DNA of 64,000 nt from Dipetalonema caudispina (Eukaryota > Nematoda > Chromadorea > Rhabditida > Onchocercidae), in NCBI GenBank assembly GCA_013365325.1, contig JABVXV010000001.1, positions 744,001 through 808,000 of the forward strand, read 5' to 3'. Each line of letters begins with the position of its first letter. Positions within the stretch are counted from its first letter, which is position 1. The position numbers and the translations under genes were made by a program. Positions 26,411 to 39,808 of the stretch are shown piece by piece. The notes under the pieces were generated by a model. That model did not search any database and was not told the DNA's origin. It saw nothing but the letters and a program-made list of their open reading frames with translations.

Positions 26411-28173
26411 GTCAAAGAAATCAGTGATTACTAACTTACAGTTATTCTTGTTTTGATAAACATATCAAAACAAGAGAAATAGAAAATAGCTCAGCATAAG
26501 TTCGAAATGGAAAGAGCAAATGAGAATGTGAGAGCCAAAGAACTGCTCGAAGACCTCAAAATTTCCACTGTTCAAGCAAACATATGAAAAGGGATGAAAG
26601 AAAATAGAACGGTACACCATAACTTGTTCAGATAGAAATACTTTTTAAGAGTAAAAGGCATTTCGACTAGTAAGAGCGGGGAAGTAAACAAGTGATAAAA
26701 GCAAACAAATTTCTTAGATTTGCATTTGAATTAAGGCAAAACTAACAATTTCACTTAACTTAAGATGGATATATAAAATTGTTAAAATACAATGATGTGA
26801 GTGAAACTTCAAATAATTATATGCCAAAAGAGGAAAATAAAGGGCCTTTCGAAATGACACATGTAAATCTTGAGTAACTACAATAAGATGGAATGAGGAA
26901 TTATTAACAGTTAATGCATTTCAATGAGTGAAATGATTAACAATTGCTGACTATTCATATTTTCAGTAACGACAACAATAGCACCAATAAATAGAGTGAA
27001 ATTTGCAAAAAGTTCGAACAATTTCTGATATAATATAGACATGCAAGTATGCATGCATGCAGTCTTTCTTGCATATTTGGCTTATTCATATGGAGAAGAA
27101 TGAACAAAAACAAGCAAACATACGTCCAAAATAAACAAATGCAATATCAACCAACACGCACGCATTCCACTCGTATCAACACGCAAGCGCTCGGATTGTC
27201 ATTGTGCAAAAATCAATATCTCACACGGAATAATTAATTACTTATCTGATGAAATGAGTTGGAGAATTTCTACGAATAGAGATAATTGGATGAAATGGTT
27301 GTAAATTCTGATGATAGAGAAAATTACTGATTTCTTATAATTGTAGCAAAAACTATCCGAACATTAATGTGAAATGCAATCGAGATTTTATCAAAATGCA
27401 AACTAAACTAGTACAAATGTATTGTAAAACTTGAATTTTTCACAATCATTTAAACACGTTGATTTGATTTTCTACACATAATTTCGACAATACTTTAACC
27501 AAGCTTAATGCTTATCATTCAATTGATGAACCAGGTATATTACACTATTAGGTGTTTAGTTAACAAAACCCATTGATTAATAAGTGATTAAATCTTATTT
27601 ATTCTCGAGAATAATAATTTAATCTAACTCGACATTGGTATGTTTAAGAGAAAAATATGAACGGAAGAATTAGTTTCTTTACTTTTTCACAAGTTCTATT
27701 CGTCATTTAAAAAAAAAAAAAAAATTTCCAAATCTTCTTAGCTAATTAAACATCACATCTTTTAGTTTTTTTCAGCGAAAAGAATTCAACATCATGGAAT
27801 ATTCTAAATTTGGCTACTTATAACTTTGTATTATCGATATTTATTAACAACTGTAATTATCAAAGTTTCATTAGGTAAAAGTAAAAGGAAATTTGAAAAG
27901 AATTCAGGATCTCGATAGTAACCAAAAATAGATCGATATTTCATGATTCTATTTACTATAGTTTTCTCAGTCAAAATACGTAATGTGAGTAAAATATTCA
28001 TAAATTGCAATACTTGTTGAATACGTCTAGCATATTTCCTGATATTAGCAACTGTTTACACTGAAAACTTTCCACACAAATCGACGTGCTTTATGATTAT
28101 TTAAATTCAAATTTGAAAAATGTTTGTTCTATTGAAATTTAATCTCTCAATACTTAATGTAATATCTTTTCAG
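26411..28173. other. No gene seen
   Basis: AT-rich sequence with short chance open frames only. Confidence 0.35.
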
Positions 28174-28591
28174 CTTGTTTAAAAAAAGCATTCCTTCGTG
28201 ATTTGACACTCTCCGGCCGGAATGACGCAACGATACATCCCCCCCGATTGATTAGTGCACCTGAGGAAAACAATTATCCGCTATTGAAAAAATTTTTAAA
28301 GTGAATAAGTTACCAAAGTAAGGAACAAATCTCTACGATGTCCTTTTATCAGATTGTAAAATGAGATTGAGGATTGTTTATGAAAATTTGTTTACAGATT
28401 TTTGTGACTTTTCCCAACAGTCATCATTCAGATGTTACCGGATTTTGTGTGACCTCAGAGGATCCGTGAAAAATCCGAGCTCGTTGACAGATATTAACCG
28501 ATCACAAAGAAAGGTTTTAGATCTTTTGAAAGAAATGTCGAGGGAGACACATTTATTTTTATTTTTTTTATTTGTAACGAATTTAAAATAG
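28174..28591 (+). CDS. Possible 3' end of an unknown gene (two exons)
   Basis: Two plus-strand exons fit together: 28174-28300 (acceptor ATCTTTTCAG, donor AAA|GTGAAT, phase 2) and 28432-28591 (acceptor TCATCATTCAG, ending at a TAG). The peptide reads CLKKAFLRDLTLSGRND, then ATIHPPRLISAPEENNYP, LLKKFLKCYRILCDLRG and an amphipathic DINRSQRKVLDLLKEM. It then becomes hydrophobic (FLFFLFV) before the stop, so the last codons may be intron read-through. The region is locally GC-rich with good splice signals. No upstream exons or family were recognised. The opposite strand is also open over much of it, so the strand is not certain. Confidence 0.3.
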
Positions 28592-31344
28592 GAAGTCTGT
28601 GTAGACCACTGCATATAGATATTATAATATAGATTTTGTGCTGTAATTAATCGACTTAATTACTGGAATTCGAAACTAAAATAACAATTGTTTACCCTTA
28701 ATTTTATGGGTTTTATATTGAAGGTAAGTGAAAGTTGCATCATTAAATTGATTGAAATTAACACAAAAGTATCAATACATATAGTGATAAATACGCACAC
28801 TGATTTTGACCATTTTTAATGATACTAGAAGATCAAAGTAATTTTTTCAAAATTTTTTTAATATTCTTTTGTTCTCATGAATACATTGTCAGTTGCATCT
28901 TCGCTTAAAAAATGTTGACTGAGATATGAATGAGAAGCAAGCAAAGTAACTTTTTGTGATAGATAAGAACTGCAAATCTTTTAAGTAAATGGAACAAGGG
29001 AAGAATTCTGAAATTCAGTGATAAGATAACCTGATTGTGCTGTTCATGAACGATCCGGAATGTTTAATATGATTGCTGTTTATGCATCCGATTCAACTGT
29101 TTAATTCTAACCATATTATCATCTTCTTTTGCAATGATCAGCTTTATATGATGATTCAGTGATGTAAGGAAAATGATTAGCAATTATTATCGATAAGAAA
29201 GGAAATGGAAATTGTTTATGACAGATTTACAGCACGCTTCTATGTGACGTATAATTTAACTATGTGACCGTCAGCGTTCAATATCTCAAACTGTAAATGG
29301 TTTTTCTAACTTATCAACTACTACTTGATCTAATATCATCAAAATCAGTGATATTTTTTTATGCGAATAGGCCATTTTAATAAAATTACCAAATACCAAA
29401 TAAAGTTCATATTGCATTGTCCGCGCTTACCCAGTCTTTGGCAACATTTCCAGGAGGAATTCAGGAAACTCTCAATTCAGTAATCTAATAAACTGAACTC
29501 AAATGAATTTCCATAAGAAACAATACGGAACAGCAAAACTCACTTCAACACTTTACCTTACTGTAACTGTTCTTTGAAGACAAGTAATTCAAAATAATTA
29601 TTATCGCCAGGTATAAGCTATTTATTAAAGTAGCAACCGATATAACAACTGAAAGCTGAAAAAACAAAGCTATAATACTACGATAATATTACGATCTACT
29701 TACCTATAATATTATGGATAAATAATAGATCGTAAAAATTAAAATTCATTGAGATTTCAATATGTCAAACATTCCTTATCATCGTTTTCAGCATTAACAT
29801 TCTTGATGCTGAAATAATTTCTAGCATTATCTGCCAGAAGCATTATTGCTTTGATGTCATCTCTATAACTATTCAGATTGATCATTAATTTTCTGCCTAA
29901 TATTGCTCTGCTAACATACAACAAAAAAGATTTGAAACTATTTTAAACGAACTATCTGCGACAATCTTTTAATTATTCGCACAAAAAAAAAAAAAATTAT
30001 TCGCACAAACAACTAACAGTAACATAGTTCAAATTTATATTTCAACTTTATTAACACTCATTTTTATGAATTTGCAAATTTAGACATCGATTTTCGAAGC
30101 AAAGTTTACCTGTTCCGGAATTAGCACTGAAAATCCAACAAGCCGTCTTTCAGCCGGTACAAAAGGTATTTTAAAAGTAACACTGATTAAATATATAAAA
30201 ATGATTTCCGTCCCTTTTGTTTTAAATATATAGTAATGACAACTTTTTAATTATTTTATATAAATTAGTTTTGAAGAAATTCGCAGAAATTTCGAAACAG
30301 AAATCATGCTATAAAATTGCAAGATTTTTTTCCTCAATATAAAAAGTATCATTTCAGCCATATTTCATCATTTAAAAAGAATTGCGGTGACGAAAGTTTC
30401 ATTTCCCTACGAATCGCTACTGGAATACTTTTTGTGAAAACTATTTCACCTAAGAAATTTTTCTCATTTTACATGCGGACATTTTTTTTTCTCGATCCAA
30501 TGATGCCACAAAAGTTACGGTATAGGCATTTTATTTCCATGCAGAAAATATAGAATTTTGAAAAACGTAGTAGTTTTTATGACACTTGTATTCTAATACT
30601 AGCTGTCAGTACAACATGCGTTCACGTATCACGTGAAAAAATATATTCACATATCATCCACTGCAATACTGTATTCTAATTGATTCTTCGAATCAGTGAT
30701 TTTTAACTAACTGAAATTAACATTGATTTTACACCGTTTTTCTGTATCATTACGGTACTATAATCTTCTAGTAATCATTCTAGAAAACCATTAGTTTTTA
30801 TGAACTGTTCCAGTTTAGCCACAATAACATTGTCAACACTCTTAAGAAAATTTAGCTTAAATTTGATTTGATTAAATCCGACAGAACTTCGGAATTCATT
30901 CAGTTAACCATTAAATGACAATAAATATTTCCCATCATTTTTGCTGGATTTCTTTTCAAGTACACGTTGTAAAACTAGTTGAACGAATTTCATTACTTTA
31001 ACGAAGGAAAAAAAAAAAACAAGTAAAATTTTTTCTACACAATGTGAAATGATGATAGCTGTGAAGAATAATCATTTTGAATGATCGACATTTTCAGGTT
31101 TTCTTTTTAAGTATTTGCAATATTATTTACAATAGTTCAAGTATTTATATTTAAAATGTTTTCAACATTTAGTGGTCATTCATTTTGAATCTATAACATT
31201 AGATTAATTATTCTTTAAGTTAATAATCATTGCTTTCCAAATCGTCAAAAAAGTAGGCAAATATTTACCGAGTAATTTTTTCGAAACACTTAAAATAACT
31301 AGCAAATTAATTAGCGATAAATGAGAAAAGAGAAATATTTGATA
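28592..31344. other. 3' flank of the Patched-related gene, no gene seen
   Basis: Very AT-rich. TTATTCGCACAAA is repeated on either side of an A run near 29976-30007. No coding region could be supported. Confidence 0.4.
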
Positions 31345-34300
31345 TTATGAGGAAGAAATGGCAGGAGAAACAATCTCATGCCTTCGTAACCTTCTACAAA
31401 ATTGGATTAGTAGATCAGTGAGTACAAGGATACATGGAATGATAAGTAAACCATGAGAAATGCATAGAATGATACACAGCAGCATCGTTTTCACAAATAC
31501 CTGAAATTAGTGAAATAATGCATGTTAGATGTATTAGACGAATTTTAAAATTTAAATTTTGAAATACAAAAAGAAGCGCGAAATTCTCTCGATCCATAAA
31601 AAAACTTTTTGTAACGGCAGGAATCCCAGTCCGTACGATACGTAGCAAAGCAAATTAAGAGAAAGGTCAACGTTTTGCTTTAGAAAAGCAATTATTAGGA
31701 TTAATGCAGTATTTTTTTGCTTCTTTTAAAGAAATATTTCAGTAAACTAAAATGTTCATTTGTCGTAGCTAAATTCTAAAGCTAAAATTTACGTCAAAAA
31801 AAAAGGGAAACACGCCTGTGCTACATAGAGTTGTTTAAAGAGAAGACCAAGCAAGCATAAACTCGTGCTTATCGATGCCTGCAATGCAGGAAGTGCAACC
31901 GATGAAAAACATATCCGCAATTTTTCCTTTACTGTTATATGTTGGTCAGTGGTTGTTCCTGGAAAAATGGATCATCTAGAATGAAATTAAAATAACTTTG
32001 AAAAATTGATAAATTTTACTTTTTCTTCATTTTACTAAATTCATCCACTTCTAATCTAAGACTGTTTGCGATTTTTATCAACAGAGACTTACCTTTACTA
32101 TTGTAATGGTAAGTCACGTGAGCTGGTATGTCAACACTGAAACCCATTGAAATTAATACCGCAGCCATCATGATCGGTTCCAAATTAAGGCCCATTAAAG
32201 TCAATATTCCCATTATACCTTTAAAACGAAACTTTCTTGATAATTTGGCCATTGAACAAAACTTAGTATAATTTACATTAAATTAAACCAAAAAATTGTT
32301 TCGAAATCTATGAAAGTTAAGTGAAAAAAAAATTGAATCCCAACTAAAAATAATTCGAACAACAACAGACCAGTCATAATGGAAATGATAGCAGCTGATA
32401 CAACAGCAACTGTAAATGGATCGTATAAAAAGATAAATGAAATGAGTGCCATGCAAATTAATATGCCAACCGCAGATTGCCATGCATCTGTTCCCATATT
32501 ATCAATCAAATCCAAAAATATTGCATCATCGACGAAAACAGTTACGTTGAATTCACTGCAAGATGAAATTTCCGCCTTCATTACATATAGACCTATTTCA
32601 CTATTATGATATTATCACTATTCCGTTATCATATACTAAACATTGTCATTATAAAGGCAATCAATTATCTTTTAATCGTATCAAGAGATCATCAAGCAAC
32701 TAGTCAATCGTAGTTAGGGATTGCTATATTCCTTGTAATTCAAGCTAGAAACGGCAAAATTCAAATTTTGGATCAGCTAGAATAAGGTAGCAGGAATATT
32801 TGAGTCTCACTTTTTGAATGTTTCACTACAAACCTGTACTTATCTATGATATTGCGCCATTTATTCAACACGACACCTCTTTCCGTCCAATCCTTCAAAT
32901 TTTCACCGTAATAGGATGTTGTAAAGAGGAATTTTAGCAAGTGACCACTGAAAGAACCAAACATAATTCCATTTTACCTAAATCAATGTCGAAATTTTGA
33001 GCAATTACACCTATTCGCCATGACGTAAGCATAAAATGTATTTTGTTGCTAACGTTGAAGGATAATGAAATAAAATGAAAACAACATAGTAAACAAAAAT
33101 CTTGTAAGGAAGTCACATTCGCAACCAACGAATGTAACGAATTAATGATTTATGTAACGAAATGATTAACAAATAATTTGAAAAAGTTTTTGAATGCATA
33201 AAAATTTTAAGAATAATGTTGGATTCAGATTTGTTTGAAAATCAAATAAATAATTGAAGATGCAACTGCATATTGAATTTAAATAAAGTAAGTTTGGCAA
33301 TAATTAGGAATAAACTTTAGAAAGAATGTAGAAATTACGTTGCTTCGTCGAGAATTAAAAAACCACGCCATTTATGATATTCAGGCCAGTTTAAAAACAT
33401 TGCTAAATCATCTTCTTTGAGTAAAACAGAGCCATTTGTTGAATCTGAAATTTTATGCATAGATGAATAAAATTCGAAATTTACGAAAAGTTACACATTT
33501 CAAATAACTTTACCTGAGGAATAAAGCAGTTCTTTCGGTAAGATTTTTTTTTTTTCATTATTTGCTTTATGGGATAATCCGTATTGCAGGAAAGTAGTGC
33601 ACAACACATACATGAACGGAAGCATGCAGGATTGAATCGCATTTACTGTCGTAGGAGAGAATCTACCTTACCTACCTTACTAATTACTAATAATGGAACA
33701 AACCGTAATTTTCGTCTGCTTCAATGAACTGTTTTTCGTAATCAATGAAATCACGAATAAAATAATTGGTACTCTCAGAGCCCCAAGAACCATTCATACG
33801 TTCCAATTCATCAACCATTTGATTGAGACGTTGCAAGCGATACACATCTGACAGATTTCCAGGATTGTTAACATAAAACTGTGCCACCGTATGCTCTGGT
33901 ATTTGATACCCTTGCAACAGATCGTTCAACTGAATAAAAAAAGTGTTGAATTTTTAGCACTAACGCAATCATTTGGCATTTTTAATATCACCGATATACG
34001 TACGTATAACGACACAAATCTTCGCATTGAATATGCTTTGAGGAAACGCATTTTTCCACGTATGATTGGCAATTGGCTATCTGGTCACTCAATTCAGTCC
34101 CTACTTTATTTATAATGAGACTAAAGCTGGTCACTTTATAATTAATAAATTCATAGTTTTTGAATGTTCATTCCTTCTAAAATTTCGAAAAAGGAAGAGA
34201 AACCTCAATAAGTGGTGAATCCAATGGGAATAATTTTTCCGATGTTAATTCAATTTTTATTTGAGTTATTCCCTGAAAAAAAAAAAAAAAAAAATCAAAA

Positions 34301-37300
34301 TCTGTTTCACGAATTGAACAATATTCTATTGCATCATTATGCGGTAAAAGTTTACTTAAATTTAGTCAATACAGAAGGCGGATAAAATTGTTCTGTTGAA
34401 AAAATCCCTCATGACGAAATGTTTAGAACATACATAGATTGATATTATGAGCAGAAGAACCCATGAACAAAATACGCCGATAGCAAAAACTTTATTATTG
34501 ACCAATGTGATATAATTTTCAAGTACAGATGAGCAAATATTCTGCATACGTTCGCGGAAATCATATGAGTTCTAAAAAAATATTCATTTAATAATCTATC
34601 ATATTTTTAAAAGAGTAAGTTTAGAAGTATTTCTTCTGGTGATTTTATAATCCAACATTTTTATTTTATGATAGGAAAAATAAATAAGAAAAAGATAGGT
34701 CAAAGTGATATTACAAAGATTGCTGAACTTCTGCTAAAAAAGAAAACTTCATCAGACAAAACATATTATGCCAATTTTTATTCAGCTTCTAACCTTTATG
34801 ACCTTTACCTTCACTCTCGTTTATTTATTTCACATTCAAATGAATGTAATCGATGGGGAAGAAAAATCTTCACCTTTCCAGAATAATTTATTATTGTGCC
34901 TTTCTTCTCACTGTCAATTTTAATTGAATGAGTATTTTGCTGTTCAGCTGCTGTTTTTATTTCAAAATGTCCCGCAATACACATTATTGCCGAATAAAAT
35001 GTTAACTGAAAAGATTTAAAATTGCACAAATATTTGAGTTATTTGTTCGAAATATTAAAAGTTGAAATTGTTAAATAAGTCTTACTAGCCAAAATTCTAA
35101 ATTAAATGTGTTTACAATTAAAGAAAGAAATTCAGTAATGTTCATCATTAACCAAAAATTTTATAGAGTTAATTAGCTGTCGCAAAAAGTTTACTATAAT
35201 TTTCAATCTGTCCTTTGTCACAAATTACTTTTGTTCTTTATTTTTTATTTTTTTCACAGAGAAAATAAAGTATTTTGAAGGCAGCATATAATTCGAAATA
35301 TAATGAACAAACGAATGATTAGCTCTCATTACAAAAGAAAAGAAAAGTAAAATCAATGAAATAAAGGAAATATCAGATTATTTTAATTTTTCAAATTTCT
35401 AAATGTGCGTAAGGTGAAATTTAAATATATAATATCTGTTGATAAATCATAATGAATTGACGAACTAACCTGATAAACATAATCCATGAAAATGGATGAC
35501 ATATTACCAAGGCATAATACAGTAATGGTAGGTGAACCAGTAAAAGAGCCAACTACATCAGCCAGAATATTCGTTAAAGCTGATATTAAAATTGCAGGTC
35601 CAGTCTCTTCTAATACCTAGAAAATTTTTGGCAAGTTTACCTAGAATCAAAGAAACAGAAAGTCTCATAGATGTTTTACTTTTCAATGTAATCGATCATT
35701 ACAGTTAGTTCCCTGTTCGTTAAATTGATCAAAGAAACCAAGAAATCAATTTTTTTTTTTTTTGGTAAATCTATAAAAAAAACCACTGATCACCAATGCG
35801 AGACGATATGGTACACAATCGTCCTTGACAGGATGTAAATTACATTCTCTTGTGACACGTTGCCATGCGTGCATCATCAAAAATGCATCATCAGCACCTG
35901 TGAAATAAAAACATTAAAATTTTTAAATTTAGAAAGTTTTTTAAATAAATGAATTAAATAGAATTGCATAGAATAATGTAATTTATGAAAGAGTTAAATT
36001 GAGTGAAGATATTTCTATCACTTAAGAGCTTTATAAACATACCGATAGCAAGAGTAAGAACTGGTGTTACAGATAAAATGGCATCATACCGTACCCCAAT
36101 AATTAACAATAAACCGATAGCTGTTGCATTGGCCATCAGAGGACAAATACAGGCAAAAAGAGCCAAATAAATCTGAAAAATTAAAAAATGATAAATATGT
36201 CTTTGAATACCACATGAAAATTCCTTAAAACCGTCACATTAAAGTGTATAAAATTCCTACCAATATTTCATATTATCCAATTATAATATCTTTTACTTAC
36301 AACTGATAAATTGATAAGGACTGACAAGGGTTTTATCATTACATCCATTTATCGAACCTTATAAATGCTCATCTGTTCCATATATACAGCACTGATTGTC
36401 GTTGATATTACTGAGCAAATAAACATAATACCAAAACCAAAAACCAAATAAGGTAACATACTTAGACCAGCACGAGATATCTCATAATCAATATATTCAA
36501 ATGATACCACCAATACACGGATATGGTTTGATTTGTATTCACTAAATTAGATGATCTTTTTTTTTTTTTTTTCTTTCAAAATTATAACTTTTTGCTTTTG
36601 TTAAGTTCGAATTTGATTTGATGTCTTCTGATCTTTTAATATTCTAATAACAATTGCGTTCTCAGGATTATTGAAGTTTGTTCTTTGATCTGTACGAATT
36701 TTTGAGCACATACCCTGAAAGACTTTATTTCAATTTGCTGAATTTTCTTGCTGCCATTATGATCTTTACTACTGCACTGTTCGTTTTATTGGAGTAAAAC
36801 CTTTAGCGTAATTAAATACTTGAAAATTTGGATCAGTTCAATGGAAAATAGAATTGAATTTTCAAGTATTTAATTACGTTAAACATCTTAAAACGAGCAA
36901 TGGCAACTGTAAAACGGTCATTTACAATCATTTTAGTTAGAATAGAAAGAATATACATCCACCTGAAAACGAATTATCATTTTGATCATAAAGCGTTTTA
37001 TGTTCATTTGATATCAATATAAAGTATGCGTGCTAGTTTAGCGTGAAAAACGTGTAATCCATTTCAAATTTGTTAACATTTGAGCTAAGTACTTCGATGG
37101 AATCATATTTTGACGTAGCAATTTGAACTTTCTTTGTTACTTTGAAAAAAAACTTGCATGTGTTGCATTACATCGCCAATAGGCTTTTCTCATTGCGAAA
37201 GGTTTTTTTGGTGATACGAACAGTACATCGCTTAGGTGGAAATATTTTAATGTAAATATTTTACTTAAACGTTTCAGTAAGTGGTGTGCATTTAACTTAG

Positions 37301-39808
37301 GTGCAAGAGAGTGATAAACATAGCTTATTTGAATATTAATTATCGGAATAGATATTATTGTCGTTGTTAATATTTTTGTAGAATTTACCTCTAAGAAAAA
37401 CACAAATTGTTTTTAATGATCAATTGATAATTATTTTATTCCACCTGTTTTTTCCATCAAAAAAGCATTGTCCTGCATATTAATAGGATTAATTCCGATG
37501 GAATGAACCACTGCTGACTTAATCAGCAAATGTCATTCCGTGGTAATTACGTACCTATGAAATTGTCTAGATGATACTCACTACATCTATATCATCTCCT
37601 CTGTTGTGGTTTTTCTACAGTATCGCATTACAAAATAAATGATAAAAAGAGAAAAACTGACTGTTGAAAATAACGAACAATACCCAGTTCGTACTGTTTC
37701 GTTTGCTTTCCTGTCCAGTCACCCACTCGTTCCCCGCGATACATAAGTCTAATGATCTTTGCCGATACCATATTTGTAATAAAAGGAACATAATTAACCG
37801 TTTCTGTAGACGAACTATTCATAAGATTATCCGTTATAAACGTATCGTTTTTCAGTTCTATTCCATTGAAATTCATCTGGAATGTTAATGATCTGAAAAG
37901 ATGTAAAATGTTTCCTCTCCAAAATGGCTTCTGTTCAGAATTGTCCCATTATTCATTGATAGCATGTAAAATCCTTCAAAGGAATTAATAATATAATGCC
38001 AAACTCTTCCGATGGATACATCAAATGATCTGATTTTCGAATCGTCCAGTTTCAGCAGTCAACACTTGTTTGCTTGAAATTTTCCGATACATTTTTTGCG
38101 TATTTCAACATTACTTTTGTATTACGACTAAATATTTAATTCAGAATTAAGAATTTCCGCTCGACTATGCACATTATTTACACATACTCAATACCTGTAT
38201 GTTGAAAGTTCGCCCGTACATTTTGGAAACCGGATAACTCAAAGAAATTCGATTGTTTAATGGTTGATGAGCTCGAAACAGTTCCAACTGTATTTTAAAA
38301 CCGTTCTGTAAATCATCATTGCTTTTCGTTCTTTTATAATAAGTAAATTCCGTTTATTTCAAAACTTTTCAATGTCATGCATCATCAGAATAATTTGGAG
38401 AAGGAAGTAAGAAAAAGGTTGAATTTCAAGCCTTAGGTTTTTATAGTACTTTTCATGACACCATCTTTTGCATTAATTTCATATAGAATCCGGAAATTTG
38501 CTGTTTCTCAAAATTTAGCTCAAAATTTGTCATTTCTCAAAATCTCAAAATTTGCTGTTGAAAAGTTGACAAAAATTATGATAGTCGCGTTATTTAGCTT
38601 CAATACAAGTTGGAACAAAAACAAGAAGATCAAAGCTATCAAGAAGTATGCTAAAGAGTTCAATGTGCTTTTAAGTTTTTTACTCCAACGGAAACTAAAC
38701 AGAAGAATATGGTTTTTGAGTAATGATTTCCAAAAAATATATTAACAATTTAAAAAAAAAAAAAATTACATAAAATTGTTGCAGTGGAAGATTGAACAAG
38801 CAGGAACTGGTGCAAAATTCATTAAAAGACTCTTCTCTATTAAGAATATGATTGTATATTGTAAAATTATTTGAAATCAACTCATCCACCTGAAAATAAC
38901 ATTTCTAATAATTATCCGATCGTGGATTACAAGAAGGACGAAAAAAGTAATGTTGAAAGGAAATTTTACAAAATTTGATGAAAAGTAGGTGAGTTGAATT
39001 CAGAACTCTGTGAAGACAATTTTCGAATATTTAGCAATTAAGATGGAAAAGTTCGTCTCGATTTTGTATAATTTGATCTTTTTTAAAGCTCACTTCAACA
39101 GCTTCTTTCAATGCTTCCTCTCTCAACATTGAACCATTGTCTTTGGCAACGATAAGAATCAGCAGAAGAACTCCTTTACCGCTATCATTAGAGAATTCCT
39201 GCTGTATCGCGTACTCTTCACGTGATCGTGCTCCATATGGTATGAAACCCATTAATTCATTTTTAAAACTGCAATTTTGAGGAATACTTCGCGCAAAAAT
39301 TTATTTTAAAATCTTAATAAATTGATGACTAATGAGCAAAGATGACTAATTCCTTTAATTAAAGTAATTCAAAATATACTCCAAATTCTAATGGCTATTT
39401 CTTGCATACAGCAAGCCTAGTTACTCTCAAGTTTTAAAAGATTGTTTCTTTCCTCTCAAGATAAACATGTCATTATTCGAACTTTTTATTATTTATCATC
39501 ATCATTAAAAGATAAAATAGAAGTGGAATGAATTAAATCGAACTTAAGACTTAATAAATAATTGTTAGAAGATTAAATTTAGGATAAATTTTTTCGTAGC
39601 AGAAATTAACAAAGCAAAGAAAAACTAACGGTGTAGTGACAACTTTGGCGGCGCATACGATAGATACTAAAACGGAAATAACAATTGCAGCAGTGATATG
39701 ATCGGCTATAAAATACGACCAACGCCTGTGTAGAAGATTGGCATATTGAACAAGGCGCGTTTGACTTCCCGGTTTAGTTGAAAATGAACACAAAGATGAT
39801 AAATGCAT
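31345..39808 (-). CDS. Patched-related (PTR/PTCHD-type) membrane protein, 919 aa
   Basis: Nineteen exons in coding order: 39808-39630, 39268-39094, 38889-38770, 38305-38195, 37876-37662, 36541-36358, 36172-36043, 35897-35794, 35616-35470, 35005-34874, 34571-34434, 34272-34204, 33929-33704, 33444-33339, 32947-32834, 32555-32371, 32218-32093, 31958-31816, 31500-31345. Phases agree throughout (2760 nt). The family signatures are MGFIPYGARSREEY after TM1 (about residues 36-56), a sterol-sensing domain (about 290-460) with GADDAFLMMHAWQR, GITQIKIELTSEKLFP in the second ectodomain, and GFSVDIPAHVTYHY in the second TM bundle. The RND-type acidic pairs are kept (D374/D375 and D808), although the usual GVDD reads GADD. 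Related nematode proteins act in cuticle/moulting and membrane lipid or sterol handling; a role here is inferred from the family only. Intron 18 appears to use a GC donor. The first exon could be preceded by a non-coding leader exon. Confidence 0.93.
36802..36883. repeat. Inverted repeat, 22-27 bp arms, 28 bp loop
   Basis: The left arm at 36807-36828 (CGTAATTAAATACTTGAAAA plus TT) is the exact reverse complement of 36857-36878. With one mismatch the pairing extends to 36802 and 36883. It lies in the intron between exons 5 and 6 of the Patched-related gene, so it would form an intronic hairpin in the pre-mRNA. Confidence 0.85.

Noticed and set aside
36542..37661. Inverted repeat considered as terminal repeats of a transposon
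   Set aside because: The arms are only 28 bp apart, with no room for a coding element and no obvious target-site duplication.
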